Shown piece by piece: positions 33,430-43,208 of a stretch of 64,000 nt of DNA (position 1 is the stretch's first letter; each line of letters begins with the position of its first letter). The notes below the pieces were generated by a model. That model was given only the letters and a program-made list of their open reading frames with translations, was not told the DNA's origin and did not search any database. The position numbers were made by a program, and so were the translations under genes. The stretch spans positions 186,001 to 250,000 of the forward strand of contig SEBV01000002.1 in NCBI GenBank assembly GCA_004172865.1, in the 5' to 3' direction. The stretch is from Gammaproteobacteria bacterium. GTDB taxonomy: Bacteria > Pseudomonadota > Gammaproteobacteria > Pseudomonadales > Cellvibrionaceae.

Positions 33430-36258
33430 TTAATTACATACCGCACCTGTTACTACAGGTTTTTCGGCTGGCGTATTAGGAACGCCTTTGCTAGCACCAA
33501 ATCCAAACTGCACTGATTGACCTGGTTGGATTGTGCCATTCCACGCAAGATTCGACGCACTGTATGGATTAGTGCCTGTCACCTGAGCGTTAAAGTAAGA
33601 CACAACTGACGTTCCGTTCGCGTATTTCCAACTCACATTCCAACCGTTGATTGGTGTGGTGCCATTGTTTTTAATCACAATATTCACCTGCGCCGCGGTA
33701 TTCCACTCGCTCTCCACTACGTAAGAACAATTACCGGCAACCGCAACGGATGACGAGCTTGATGATTTCAGGCTTGAAGCAACTGAACTGCTTGCCACCG
33801 AACTTTTGCTGGAGCTTGATGCAACACTGGCAACAGAACTCTTGCTTGAGCTGGTCGCAACTGCAGAACTTTTGCTTGAGCTTGAAACCGTCACGCTGGA
33901 TGACTTGGAGCTTGAAGTCGATGAAGTGCTAGTGCCGCAACCGATTGGCTGGGTAGAAACCACAATGTCATCCATCCACACGTCAGAGGTCGCATTATCG
34001 AAACTATGGAAACCAAACATCACGTAGTTGAATTTATCACTCATCCAATTAGCGCCAATTGCGCCATTGTTCCAGTCAGCATCGGAAGTAATGGAATGCA
34101 CCAAAGTACCGTTTACCCACATATATAGTTGGTCATAGGCGGTGTCGGCATAGAGCGCAGTTTCCACGCAATACCAGGTGTTTGGTGATAGTTGCGGGCC
34201 GCTGTACCACTTACTCATGGTGGGAGCTATGTTATCGGTAGGCGCATCGTTGGTTCCCAACACGCCTTTGATTTGGCCGACACGAACTTCGTTGTTGGCA
34301 TCTTTGGTTTTCTTGATACCCATGATGTGCTCGTGATTATCCGCTGCATCATTCCCCATTTTCTTCGCAAGATTCACGTAAGCACGCATATGCAAACGCT
34401 GTGTTCCCGCCGGCAATGCGCGCACGATTTCCGCCAATCCACCTTTAAAGTGAATGGATTTAGTACCTGAATAAGCTTTGGTGTTATCAATCAGGGCGTA
34501 GTCAGTACCGCTGGTGGTATTACTGTTGTTGTAAATCCAGGACAGGTAATTATCCCAACCGGCTGGCTGAGTATTTATCGCGCCGCTTTCAAAGTTATCT
34601 TGAAAGAGTACGCCAGCGCCGGTTGTACTTGAAGTGCTGGAAGCAGTTGATACTGCGGATGATTTACTTGAACTGGCTGGCGATAACGAACTTGCTGAAC
34701 TAGCAGGCGTTGAGCTTGCTGCCGAACTCGCTGTAGATGAAGCTCCACCTACCACACCATAAGGCGCTGGTTGTGCGGCACAAGTTACGCTGGCGATACA
34801 GTTTTTATTGTTCTCCCAACCCCAACCCGATGCAGTCGTTGTACACAATGGATAGAGGGTGCCGTACCAGTTGCATTGCGCTGGGCCAGATGGAACCGAG
34901 CTTGATGATTTGCTGGATGCGGCCGCAGAACTTGATGAAGAACTGGAAGACGCATTCGCCCCAACTACATTCACAAATGCACTTATGTAGTTGCTTGGCA
35001 ACGCAGCGTAGACACGATTGCTAGTGGCGTTTTGCGCCGGTGCTACTACATTATTCGCCAACACACCGATCTGGACTTTACTGTTCACACCGTTAATCGC
35101 TTGCGCCAACGCATATGGCCAGGCGGTGGCAGCGCTATTTGCTGAGGTGATGGTTAATGGTGTAGCTGGGAAATAAGTATCCACACCGCTTGAATCCACA
35201 GTACGTAACTGCACTTTGTCACCAACACTTAAGGTTTGTGATTTCGCAGTGAGTAAACCCAAATCCTCAAAGCTATAAACGCCGCTGGGAACATGGGTAA
35301 ACGAAAGGGTTTTGCTGGCTGAATTGGTACCGTTGCTAACAGTCAAACGAACCGTTAACGCGGTTTGGGCCGCCGGTGCCTGCAAGGTCAAAGTAGTGGA
35401 TGCTGCAGTAGTGCTAGAGAAACTGTAAAGCGCAGCATTGGGTGATTCCACCGCCCATTGGTAAGTCAAATTAGTTCCAGTTGAACCGGCTGCGCTAAAT
35501 GCGATAGTGGTTGCACCAGTAACAGTAGCCGCAGATGGAGTAGCAGCAATGGCAGCCGTTACCGGATTGCTCACGCCGCTAAATGCCAAGTCGACGCAAC
35601 CGTGGAAGCGTTCATAAGTCACCGGTTGACGGCCCCATTCACCGTACATGACGTGGTGACCGGTACGTGCGGGAATAGTACATTTGGTGGTGAAATGCGC
35701 GCTTGCCTCATCCGGAATTACATCAGGGTTAGCATTGGGCTTGGTATTGTCATAAGGCAAAACACAAAAAGGTGTTGCCTCGAAATCGCTCCAGGTCAAC
35801 GCCTTGGTGGGCGAGAACACGAAGTCAGATTTGGTAATCCAGTAGCGGAATTCGAGGGTGTCGCTAAAGTGCGGGCCCCAGGAAATATTCCAGATGATGT
35901 CTTGCTTACCGGCGGTAATTGGGTTGGTTGGCCATTCCATAGGAACGTCCCATGGCGTTACCGCGCCCTTCCAGGTTTCGCTATCTGCACTACACACATT
36001 CGTTGGCAAGGGCGATACAACGGACACCCCCAAATTATGGGTGAGCACGCTCATAAAGCTGTAACCGGCGATTGAATTCACCGCAAACGCGGTACCACAA
36101 GCCGGGTATTTTGCAGTGCCGTTGGCAACTTCATCAGGCTTGGTTACGGCGCCGCAAAACCAGTTACGTGATGCAGGGCTTTCCATCAAACCGTGAGCAA
36201 AACTGCCTGCCGAAAGCATCAGCAAACACAGGCCGATGACATATTTTTTTAATAACAT
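33430..36258 (-). CDS. Modular AA10 lytic polysaccharide monooxygenase (AA10 - Ig-like - CBM10 - unknown module - CBM2)
   Basis: A 942-residue secreted enzyme. The signal peptide ends at A21, so H22 becomes the N-terminal histidine of the copper site; H130 (WGPHFSDTLEFRYW) is the second histidine-brace residue and F218 the likely axial residue. The AA10 domain covers 22-230. A PKD/Ig-like segment (about 230-335) and another unassigned domain (to about 440) follow, then a CBM10 (CNWYGTLYPLC to the next Cys pair, about 460-495), a module of about 190 residues (from FQDNFESGAINTQPAGW, jelly-roll or laminin-G-like), and a C-terminal CBM2 (about 843-942). Poly-Ser linkers join the last modules. 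CBM10 and CBM2 point to cellulose. AGAGGT precedes the ATG. Confidence 0.92.
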   Translation of the reverse strand: MLLKKYVIGLCLLMLSAGSFAHGLMESPASRNWFCGAVTKPDEVANGTAKYPACGTAFAVNSIAGYSFMSVLTHNLGVSVVSPLPTNVCSADSETWKGAVTPWDVPMEWPTNPITAGKQDIIWNISWGPHFSDTLEFRYWITKSDFVFSPTKALTWSDFEATPFCVLPYDNTKPNANPDVIPDEASAHFTTKCTIPARTGHHVMYGEWGRQPVTYERFHGCVDLAFSGVSNPVTAAIAATPSAATVTGATTIAFSAAGSTGTNLTYQWAVESPNAALYSFSSTTAASTTLTLQAPAAQTALTVRLTVSNGTNSASKTLSFTHVPSGVYSFEDLGLLTAKSQTLSVGDKVQLRTVDSSGVDTYFPATPLTITSANSAATAWPYALAQAINGVNSKVQIGVLANNVVAPAQNATSNRVYAALPSNYISAFVNVVGANASSSSSSSSAAASSKSSSSVPSGPAQCNWYGTLYPLCTTTASGWGWENNKNCIASVTCAAQPAPYGVVGGASSTASSAASSTPASSASSLSPASSSKSSAVSTASSTSSTTGAGVLFQDNFESGAINTQPAGWDNYLSWIYNNSNTTSGTDYALIDNTKAYSGTKSIHFKGGLAEIVRALPAGTQRLHMRAYVNLAKKMGNDAADNHEHIMGIKKTKDANNEVRVGQIKGVLGTNDAPTDNIAPTMSKWYSGPQLSPNTWYCVETALYADTAYDQLYMWVNGTLVHSITSDADWNNGAIGANWMSDKFNYVMFGFHSFDNATSDVWMDDIVVSTQPIGCGTSTSSTSSSKSSSVTVSSSSKSSAVATSSSKSSVASVASSSSKSSVASSSVASSLKSSSSSSVAVAGNCSYVVESEWNTAAQVNIVIKNNGTTPINGWNVSWKYANGTSVVSYFNAQVTGTNPYSASNLAWNGTIQPGQSVQFGFGASKGVPNTPAEKPVVTGAVCN

Positions 36259-36945
36259 AAAAACCTCTACCGAATAGATGATTGATATTGCGATTGCTAA
36301 CTAAAAACTGCCTTCATCTGAAGACATAGCAGCGCTAAATATTTAGGTCATCCACATCGCAAATATGTTGTTCAACGATTCGCACAGCAATGAATCCACA
36401 GCGCTGAACAATTTTTATAATCACTACGTGAATGCAACAAGGTTTTATGAGGGCAGACTAGCGGGCGTTAGCTCGATAATTCACACGCAAAGCAAAACGC
36501 ACTAGTTGCAAGCGCAAATAGTCAACGTTAAAAACCTTGTGTAATTTATCTAGCCAAACAATATGAGGAACATCTATGGCGTATCGCCTAATTATTATAG
36601 TCCGCCGTTGAGGCACAACGGAATTTGCGTAGCTTACGCCTCCGCGACAAATTGCCACAGGGGTTTAAACGACAAATAAAAAAATTGTCGTCAGTTTGTG
36701 ACTTAATGAAAATAAAATCACTAAAATTTTCAGATGTGAAAAAATCAGCTCACTGATAATAAAAGAACAGCTTATAAAAACAAAAAAACGAATCGATTAT
36801 TTTAAAAATAAAATATCGGTCTATTCCTACAACTCGTTGATTTTACTCAACTGTCGTAAGCGTAACAGGCAAAAGTCGTAAAGATGTCGTAACCTATTAG
36901 CCTACACCAACCTAGTATTGGCACTGCAACCGTTAGGAATTTCAA
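36259..36945. other. Intergenic region upstream of the LPMO gene
   Basis: About 690 bp between divergent genes. It must hold both promoters. At 36371-36410 GTTCAACG and CGCTGAAC bracket an imperfect inverted repeat. At 36630-36645 GCGTAGCTTACGC is a near palindrome inside a short stretch of higher GC that could be a decayed dispersed repeat. A 66-codon minus-strand frame at 36458-36658 has no ribosome binding site or family signal, and I do not call it. Confidence 0.5.
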
Positions 36946-37407
36946 ATGATAGTACGCACACTCCGCCTCGAACGCGGTTGGTCACAAGAGCAATTAGCGC
37001 AGATGTCAGGATTAAATATCCGCACCATCCAGCGCATTGAAAGTGGCCAAAAAGCGGGACTGGAATCATTGAAATCTCTAGCGGCGGTTTTTGAAGTTGA
37101 TCTTTCACAACTTAATCCTCAGCAGGAGCCACCCATGAATCAAACCACGAATCCCGATCCGACTAATGCCACAGAAAATTATCATTTAGTCGAGGAACCG
37201 GTTTACAACTTCAAGCAAGCTAGCGCAAAAGTATTAATTCTGGGCGCGCGATTTTTACTGATCTCAATAATGATGTTTGCTATCAATCTCACCACCAGCC
37301 CTCACCATATTTGGGCGCTGTGGCCAACAGTTATTATGGGAATCGTTTTTTTATTTAGATGCGTGGATAAATTGGTCATTGATGCTTTAAAAGCTCAGCA
37401 GCGCTGA
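36946..37407 (+). CDS. XRE-type helix-turn-helix regulator with a two-helix membrane domain
   Basis: A 153-residue protein. Residues 3-57 are an XRE/Cro helix-turn-helix (LRLERGWSQEQLAQMSGLNIRTIQRIESGQ). A hydrophilic linker follows, then two membrane helices (about 95-115 and 122-140), the 2TM layout seen in small membrane-tethered regulators. The targets are not known; its own promoter and the LPMO upstream region lie in the same intergenic space. Its 3' end overlaps the convergent AraC gene by 32 bp. Confidence 0.83.
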   Translation: MIVRTLRLERGWSQEQLAQMSGLNIRTIQRIESGQKAGLESLKSLAAVFEVDLSQLNPQQEPPMNQTTNPDPTNATENYHLVEEPVYNFKQASAKVLILGARFLLISIMMFAINLTTSPHHIWALWPTVIMGIVFLFRCVDKLVIDALKAQQR

Positions 37408-38281
37408 AAGCATCCGCAGCGTCTTGGATAAATTCTGGTGATGAATTGTTTTTATTCTGAATTGGCTGAGCTGCAGAATTAACCGCCGCAGAAACTTGCA
37501 AATATTGCATGGGCGCAGCACCAGTAATTTGTTTGAACACCGAAATAAACGCACTCAAACTATCGTAGCCAACAGCTAGCGCAACCTCGGTTACCGAGTT
37601 GCCCGAACTCAATAATCTAATCGCCTGAATAACGCGCGCGCGTTGCCGCCATGCAACAAACGACATGCCCGTCTCTACGCGAAATTTACGAATCAGCGAG
37701 CGTTGCGCAAGGTTTATGGTGGCTGCCCATTCTGCCAGATTACGGCAGTCAGCCGGGTTTTCGACAATGAGCTGCGCCATGATTCGCAGGCGATTATCTT
37801 GCGGAACGGGCAGATGCAAATCATCGCGTTCGGCGACAAGGATTTCATCTTTAAGCACATTCCATAAGTTTTTTGTGGACTCTGAATTAATGTCGGATCG
37901 CGACATTTTTTCAAGCAACGCATCGATTAACGGATTGGTTTTTATAATTGCAATATCGTCTGGCATAGACGCGCAGTATTCCTCACTCGCCAAGACGACA
38001 ATTCCCTCAATCTCACCGCGCGAACGCACGCCGTGTGCAACCCGCGGCGGAACCCAACAGGGATGCTGCGGCGTCATCAACCATTCACCAAACTCCGTAA
38101 CGTAAACCGCCGTTCCGCGCAGCAGCATAAAAAATTGCCCTTCCGCATGGCTGTGTAACCCCATGCTGTAATCCAGCTTGTGCGTAAACTTGCGACTACC
38201 TAACATCACTTCTGCCTCTGGATATTTTTTGGCCGAATATAGCACTAACTTCGGCCACATTGCGATAGCAGGCCAACTCAC
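37376..38281 (-). CDS. AraC-family transcriptional regulator with N-terminal cupin
   Basis: A 301-residue protein. A cupin-like sensing domain fills about 20-120 (LHSHAEGQFFMLLRG), and two helix-turn-helix motifs lie at about 185-275 (NLAEWAATINLAQRSLIRKFRVETG and ALAVGYDSLSAFISVFKQITG). The start is a GTG with AGG upstream; an ATG seven codons later is an alternative. It is divergent from a DUF1579 gene 82 bp away, which is its most likely target. Confidence 0.86.
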   Translation of the reverse strand: MSWPAIAMWPKLVLYSAKKYPEAEVMLGSRKFTHKLDYSMGLHSHAEGQFFMLLRGTAVYVTEFGEWLMTPQHPCWVPPRVAHGVRSRGEIEGIVVLASEEYCASMPDDIAIIKTNPLIDALLEKMSRSDINSESTKNLWNVLKDEILVAERDDLHLPVPQDNRLRIMAQLIVENPADCRNLAEWAATINLAQRSLIRKFRVETGMSFVAWRQRARVIQAIRLLSSGNSVTEVALAVGYDSLSAFISVFKQITGAAPMQYLQVSAAVNSAAQPIQNKNNSSPEFIQDAADAFSAAELLKHQ

Positions 38282-38363
38282 TTCAAACCTATACTGAATT
38301 CCACTTCACGCACTTCGACTTTATTAAGCATGTTCACAGGAATGATTTGGTAGAGGATAGAAA

Positions 38364-38843
38364 ATGACGCATCCCGATTCACATCCCAATGCATTTAAAT
38401 TATCGCTTTTTATCGGCAACTGGGCTGGCACAGGTGAGCTTTTCGCCACGCCCTGGAGCCAGGCAGCTAACTGCGAAAGCCTGTGGCATTTTGGTTTCGA
38501 TGAAAGCGGCTTAAATTTAATTCACGACTACCGCGAAAATCGCACCAATGGCCAACACTTTAACGGCCACGGCGTTTTTAATATCGCGCCGGACACCAAA
38601 GAAGTTTTGTGGTTTTGGTTCGATGATTTTGGTTTTCCGCCGCTCAACCCATCGCGCGGGAATTGGGATCTGGACAAACTTATCCTTATTAAAAAAACAC
38701 CGCGAGGAATTGGCCGCTCAACGTTTATCTTCAAACACAAAATATTCGATTATTTTATTGAGACGCAACCTGCAGGGCAGGAATACTTTTTACCGGTGAT
38801 GCGCGGAGAGTTTAGAAAGATTCCGCACATCGAGCGCTATTGA
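38364..38843 (+). CDS. DUF1579-like protein
   Basis: A 159-residue protein with no signal peptide. The N-terminal KLSLFIGNWAGTGELF and the repeated beta strands fit the DUF1579 group, small lipocalin- or nitrobindin-like barrels of unknown ligand. It is transcribed divergently from the AraC regulator and is probably controlled by it. It lies 3 bp from the end of the convergent PilZ gene. Confidence 0.65.
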   Translation: MTHPDSHPNAFKLSLFIGNWAGTGELFATPWSQAANCESLWHFGFDESGLNLIHDYRENRTNGQHFNGHGVFNIAPDTKEVLWFWFDDFGFPPLNPSRGNWDLDKLILIKKTPRGIGRSTFIFKHKIFDYFIETQPAGQEYFLPVMRGEFRKIPHIERY

Positions 38844-38846
38844 AGA

Positions 38847-39260
38847 TCATATATCTGGCTGATCAAAGTTTGCTGCGAAGCGAGTAATCCATTCATGCGC
38901 TGCCTCCTCCGAGGTTAGGTTTCGTCCCACCTCAGCAAGCTGTTGGCGATACTCCTCAATCTGACACACCTGCTCAACCATGCGCACGCGAAAATATTCG
39001 TCGTCATTCGCAAAACGCACACCCACTTCAAAACCGTCTGGCTGTTGGCTACGCCGCCACACAATAATCCCTGCACCTTGATAATCCGGCGTTACATGAG
39101 AAATTGTTAAATCAACAACAGTACCAACCTTTACCGGAATATCCGTAAAAAAACACAGGCCACCGGCGCTTAAGTTATTCACCATCACCTCGGCAGAATT
39201 TTGCGCGCCGGTAAAGACGTGGATGGGAATTGATGTTGGATGGCGAATGTAATTACGCAT
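38847..39260 (-). CDS. PilZ-domain protein (c-di-GMP receptor type)
   Basis: A 137-residue protein when started at the ATG at 39260, which has GAGGAC upstream; a GTG at 39311 would add 17 residues. The c-di-GMP signature is complete: RNYIR near the N-terminus (RxxxR) and NNLSAGG about 30 residues later ([D/N]xSxxG). A C-terminal helical extension of about 45 residues is acidic. It probably reports cyclic-di-GMP to a motility, adhesion or secretion partner not identifiable here. Confidence 0.82.
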   Translation of the reverse strand: MRNYIRHPTSIPIHVFTGAQNSAEVMVNNLSAGGLCFFTDIPVKVGTVVDLTISHVTPDYQGAGIIVWRRSQQPDGFEVGVRFANDDEYFRVRMVEQVCQIEEYRQQLAEVGRNLTSEEAAHEWITRFAANFDQPDI

Positions 39261-39494
39261 AATGCGAGTCCTCAACAATGCCTGGCTAATATCTTTGCTA
39301 GCCTCAGGCACCTCAGCTTTTTAAAGTGTAAGCCACGAATTATCAATATGTAGAATCAGATCGCAATGAAACTGCGGACTCATTAGAACAAACCGATTTA
39401 AATTGGGTTCAGCTAAGGTGCTGTATGGTGAACTGCTAATTATGCCGTTAGCGTTTAAGTGCTACAGGAAAATTCATTTACAGAGGGAATACAG

Positions 39495-40091
39495 ATGTTC
39501 AACCAACCTAAACTGAAGAAAATCACTCGCGCAATATTGATAATTTTTGCAGTCGGAATGAGTCAGAAGTTAATCGCAAATGAATGCGACCACTACAGAG
39601 AGGAGATTGAATACTACCAACATTTACGCGGCATCGGCGGCAATGCGGATGAGATGAATCGCTGGACTGCCATTGGCCATGATCTGGAAGACAAATATTA
39701 CAGATGCAGTCGCGACACCGACATAAATCCAACCATGGAAACAGCATCAGGCGAGAAGCCAACGTCAGAACCAGTTCGGGTAAAGCGCGGACATTCACCC
39801 ATGCGCGGCAGCTCATCCAATGACTCACAATTACAGAGCCTGATAAAAACCTGCAATTACTGGATTGAAGCCAGTAACGAAAATCTCACGCAAGACAATA
39901 TTAACTTTCGCGATACTGCATGCCGCGCCGTAGATAATTACAATCAGAACAACGAATTGGGCTCGACTAATTCATCACCGCAACCACAAGCGGTGAGAAC
40001 ATTAAAAGATTGTATTAAACCTAAGAACCTCATCGACAGTGATGTAAACGCGTGCATGCAGGGAAATTTGGAGCCGAGATGGAAAAAATAG
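39495..40091 (+). CDS. Exported protein of unknown function
   Basis: A 198-residue protein. The ATG at 39495 has AGAGGGA upstream and opens a signal peptide (MFNQPKLKKITRAILIIFAVG..., to about residue 29). The mature part is hydrophilic with six cysteines (including CDHYREE, YYRCS, CNYW, CRAVDNY, CIKPK and CMQG), which may form disulfides. I do not recognise a family. Confidence 0.6.
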   Translation: MFNQPKLKKITRAILIIFAVGMSQKLIANECDHYREEIEYYQHLRGIGGNADEMNRWTAIGHDLEDKYYRCSRDTDINPTMETASGEKPTSEPVRVKRGHSPMRGSSSNDSQLQSLIKTCNYWIEASNENLTQDNINFRDTACRAVDNYNQNNELGSTNSSPQPQAVRTLKDCIKPKNLIDSDVNACMQGNLEPRWKK

Positions 40092-40106
40092 TCGGTGACT
40101 ATTTTT
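40084..40106. terminator. AT-rich bidirectional hairpin over two convergent stop codons
   Basis: AAAAATAGTC and GACTATTTTT pair over 10 bp with a 3-nt loop. It overlaps the ends of both converging genes. The stem has few GC pairs, so strength is uncertain. Confidence 0.5.
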
Positions 40107-40596
40107 CCTCTGCGGTTGTTTGTTCAGGATCAACCAAATCGCCGCGCAATTTAATTTGCAGGCCTTTCAAAAAATTGCGCAAAATTTGGGTTTGGCATTC
40201 GCGATAATTTTTATGATCCTGACGACGGAATAAAGCGCTTAATTCATGTTTGCTGATTGCAAAGCCCGCCAATTCCATCACTTCTAAAATATTTTCTTCT
40301 TTAAAGTCCAACGCGATTTTTAATTTTCTAAAAATAATATTGTTGTTAAGACGAGTTTCAGCTTCAGGTTGAACACCCTCTTTTTTGCCGCGTTTTTTAT
40401 TAATAAATCCATTTAAAAACACAGCTAATTGCTGATCGCTCAACTCTTTAAAATCTGGCTTGTCATCTGTTTTCAGCCAACTGCTAACTTGCTCGCGTGT
40501 TACTACCAAATCCGCCTGTGCAAAAATATCTATCATCTTTGAATCGCTAAGATCAAAAATAAAGCGAATGCGGCGAAGTATGTCGTTATTGGTCAC
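40099..40596 (-). CDS. DUF1456 (YehS-like) protein
   Basis: A 165-residue protein with a GTG start behind AGGA. It has the two repeated halves of the family: NNDILRRIRFIFDLSD with SSWLKTDD..., and LNNNIIFRKLKIALDFKEENILEVMELAGF with LSALFRR. The linker contains KKRGKKEG. The function of YehS is unknown. It is a single gene convergent with the exported-protein gene. Confidence 0.87.
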   Translation of the reverse strand: MTNNDILRRIRFIFDLSDSKMIDIFAQADLVVTREQVSSWLKTDDKPDFKELSDQQLAVFLNGFINKKRGKKEGVQPEAETRLNNNIIFRKLKIALDFKEENILEVMELAGFAISKHELSALFRRQDHKNYRECQTQILRNFLKGLQIKLRGDLVDPEQTTAEEK

Positions 40597-40711
40597 AGAA
40601 GATTCCTAGGATTAATTGAGAAGTGCGAAAGTAATTTGAAGGCAGGTAAAACGAGGTTGCCATGATAACGGGTATGGCGCTCCCTATCAGCTGATTTTTT
40701 AGAGGGATTAC

Positions 40712-40759
40712 ATGCGTAAAATATTGGTCTTGGTCATGGCGCTAGACATAGAACCCTAA
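40712..40759 (+). CDS. Possible 15-codon micro-ORF
   Basis: ATG at 40712 with AGAGGGA upstream encodes MRKILVLVMALDIEP and stops at 40759, right before a hairpin. It looks like the front of a signal peptide cut short, so it could be a decayed gene, a leader peptide or chance. Confidence 0.22.
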   Translation: MRKILVLVMALDIEP

Positions 40760-40767
40760 AAAAAGAA

Positions 40768-40791
40768 AAAGCCAGCAATTACGCTGGCTTT
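40768..40791 (-). terminator. Terminator of the DUF4142 gene
   Basis: AAAGCCAGC and GCTGGCTTT form a 9-bp stem with a 6-nt loop. On the minus strand a T-rich tract follows. It is 20 bp past the stop. Confidence 0.82.
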
Positions 40792-40811
40792 TGATACATC
40801 ACTGATGGCCA

Positions 40812-41342
40812 TTATTTAGTGGCCAACAACTCATGATTATTACTTTGCTCAACCATTGTCTGCGCCATATAAAGCTCGCGCATCAGTACAGGTAATTGAG
40901 CTGTAGCATAATGCTTCAGCGCTACATCAGCAGACTCGGCCGCCATGCGAAAGAGGCTTACAGCCTTTTTACGCTCCAGCGATCGCATTTCCACATAGGC
41001 AGGGTCAAATGCCTTGCCATTGCGTTGAAAAATATAAACTCTTGCCTTGGCTTGTAGCTCAGCATCGCTATACATCTGCAAATGCTGTTCTTTAGCAAAG
41101 GTACGCAAACTGTCGAGTGCAGCTTGTTGTTCCGCAATCATAGCTTGCGCATAAGCCTTAATATCAGCATCTGACGACTTGTTTAACGCGATTTTAGCTG
41201 TTTCAACTTCCGAAATACTTCTTACTGCTGCAACATCAACGAACTCCTGACCGGTAAGAACCGACGACGCCAGGGACACTTCGCAAAACAAACTACTCAC
41301 TAACATCATCACGCCAGCGGGTATAACTTTGAAACAATTCAT
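40812..41342 (-). CDS. DUF4142-type exported protein
   Basis: A 176-residue protein with a signal peptide (to about residue 25, SLAS). The mature part is a ferritin-like four-helix pattern: FVDVAAVRSISEVETAKIAL, DIKAYAQAMIAEQQAALDSL and SADVALKHYATAQLPVLMREL. This is the DUF4142 arrangement; the metal ligands of true ferritins are not obvious. The periplasmic role is unknown. AGGCG precedes the ATG. Confidence 0.82.
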   Translation of the reverse strand: MNCFKVIPAGVMMLVSSLFCEVSLASSVLTGQEFVDVAAVRSISEVETAKIALNKSSDADIKAYAQAMIAEQQAALDSLRTFAKEQHLQMYSDAELQAKARVYIFQRNGKAFDPAYVEMRSLERKKAVSLFRMAAESADVALKHYATAQLPVLMRELYMAQTMVEQSNNHELLATK

Positions 41343-42231
41343 GTAGTAACGCCTATATAAAGGGACGTTCCTGATTAAGTTAAAAGTAAATGATCCTTTA
41401 TTTCTCTATGTTGATTGGTTTTCATTCATTTTTACGTACTTGAGTGTCACATGGATCATCCAAAATGACGTTTAAATCAAATACTTTTCAATTATAGACT
41501 AAATATGCGCCATTATTGTTGATTTTGACGCCAAAATGCAAACTATTGTCCACTAAACTGAACGCAGTCAGATTTGTGATAAGAGTCTTTAAAGATTTGC
41601 TTTTAACGTCAGAAGCCAGGCACAACAGGTAGCTAACGCCACCATTATTGCGCATGAAACAACATTCACAAGAGAGTAAAACTACTCATTATTCGGAGGG
41701 GTTATTACACAAAAATGACTGGACATTTACAGTCTTCGGGCACTAGCACCAAATGAAATGATTGGTTTGAAGAGGAATGAGGATGGAAAATATAAATGTG
41801 AGAAAAAATTTATGCGTCATCCACCAGTGACTGTAGCAGTAAACTTGTCGATAAAATGATTAATTTTCTAATCACTTCTAAATAAAAAATTACATAAATT
41901 TTATTAAACGCTATTAATGGCACACCAACATGCATTTAAAAAAATTTCTTAGATCGTTGACTTATAATAGTTGAAATCCAGGTAAGAATTAAAATTCACC
42001 ATTCAAAACTGCTTTTTAAAATATTCACTGAATAAATAAATCTATTTTTTATCTAATCGAATGTTCAACGCTATTTATATGTTTAAACAGTCTAACCAAA
42101 AAAAGGCAATAAGCTGTTGCTTGTAATATCTTGTAATAGGTAATCACCGAATTGGAATGTTAATTTAAACGCTAAGGGATTTATTTTTAATCTGACGTGA
42201 TTGAAATAATTAGGCTACAGCAGGAGTTTTT
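41343..42231. other. Long AT-rich region upstream of the pilus cluster
   Basis: About 890 bp without a convincing gene. Two short frames (30 codons from 41654, 15 codons from 41783) lack support. The last 230 bp belong to the tandem duplication described at 42000-43885 and probably hold the pilus promoter. A shared TGACGYGATT sits 30-40 bp before both major-subunit genes. Confidence 0.5.
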
Positions 42232-42774
42232 ATGAAGAGCTATTCTTCTATTTTCACAGGCGCAATTTGTTTCCTTTCAATAGGTTTTTCTACCCATGCT
42301 TTTTCAGCAACTGTCACAGGTAATTTAGGTGTTGTCGCAATAGTTGGCGCAGGCTGCCAAGTAAACGCGAGCAACGTGACTGCAGGTATTGTCAATTTTG
42401 GTTCATTAGATTTCGGTAGCATTAATACCATCGGCAACCAAACTATTGATGCACAAACTACTGGTGCCGGTAACGGTAGCATTGTCATGGAATGTTCTAA
42501 CGGTACAACTTTTAATATATCGCTAGATAACGGCCAACACTTTGCAAGCAGCACAAGATCGATGGTGAATGCAGGTAATCCTGCAGTACTACTCGCTTAC
42601 GGTCTTTATCAAAATGTAGCGCGAACAGTTCCCTGGACCACAAGCAGTCCCTTAACGGGAACGGCAAGTGGTGCCCCAGCAACCTTCCCCGTATACGGGC
42701 GAATTCCCCCAGGCCAAACGGGTATAACCTCTGGCACTTACAACGACACAGTTCAAGTAGTTGTTACTTGGTAA
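42232..42774 (+). CDS. Spore coat U (SCPU) domain pilin, first copy
   Basis: A 180-residue subunit. A signal peptide ends near residue 26 (AFSA); the mature part is one SCPU domain with Cys pair GAGCQVNA and MECSNG, the strand FGSLDFGSI and C-terminal strand YNDTVQVVVTW. Such subunits polymerise by donor-strand exchange into archaic Csu-type pili. AGGAG precedes the ATG. It is nearly identical to the gene at 43209 and is probably a major pilin. Confidence 0.87.
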   Translation: MKSYSSIFTGAICFLSIGFSTHAFSATVTGNLGVVAIVGAGCQVNASNVTAGIVNFGSLDFGSINTIGNQTIDAQTTGAGNGSIVMECSNGTTFNISLDNGQHFASSTRSMVNAGNPAVLLAYGLYQNVARTVPWTTSSPLTGTASGAPATFPVYGRIPPGQTGITSGTYNDTVQVVVTW

Positions 42775-42810
42775 TTGTGAACATCTGTAGCGTGTAAGAT
42801 AAAATTGTTG

Positions 42811-42891
42811 ATGGAACAATGGATTGTACTATTGGTTTTTCTACTGCGGAAACGCATATGAGCGATCAAACATTAGCAGCATCTACAACTG
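42811..42891 (+). pseudogene. Truncated copy of the third pilin gene
   Basis: ATGGAACAATGG...CTACTGCG and then ATCAAACATTA match the start of the pilin gene at 43789 with substitutions and indels. The frame stops after 16 codons. It is the broken tail of the first unit of the tandem duplication. Confidence 0.7.
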
Positions 42892-43208
42892 AGAGACAAA
42901 ATATATCATTGATGCCTATGCATTTTTGATGGGTGTAAACTATTTAATTATTTTTCGAACGAACAATTCAAAGAGTGATTATTTTTAACTGAAAAAATAA
43001 TTTTACTGTTACATAAATAACAAAAAAATTATTTCATAATTTCCAATCATTTTTATATCTTTAAATAGTCTAAGTATAAAAATGCAAATTTTAGGTTCTT
43101 TGTGTAACCTTTGGTAATAAGAACAGATTAATTGTAATCATATTGTTATTGTAAATAACAATTTTTTATTTGACGCGATTTAGCGAATGGATATTAACAG
43201 GAGTTAAT

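Noticed and set aside
36458-36658. 66-codon minus-strand frame and a GCGGGCGTTAG stretch resembling an integron attC end
   Set aside because: The core site does not fit GTTRRRY, no matching inverse core was found, no integrase is near, and the frame has no ribosome site.
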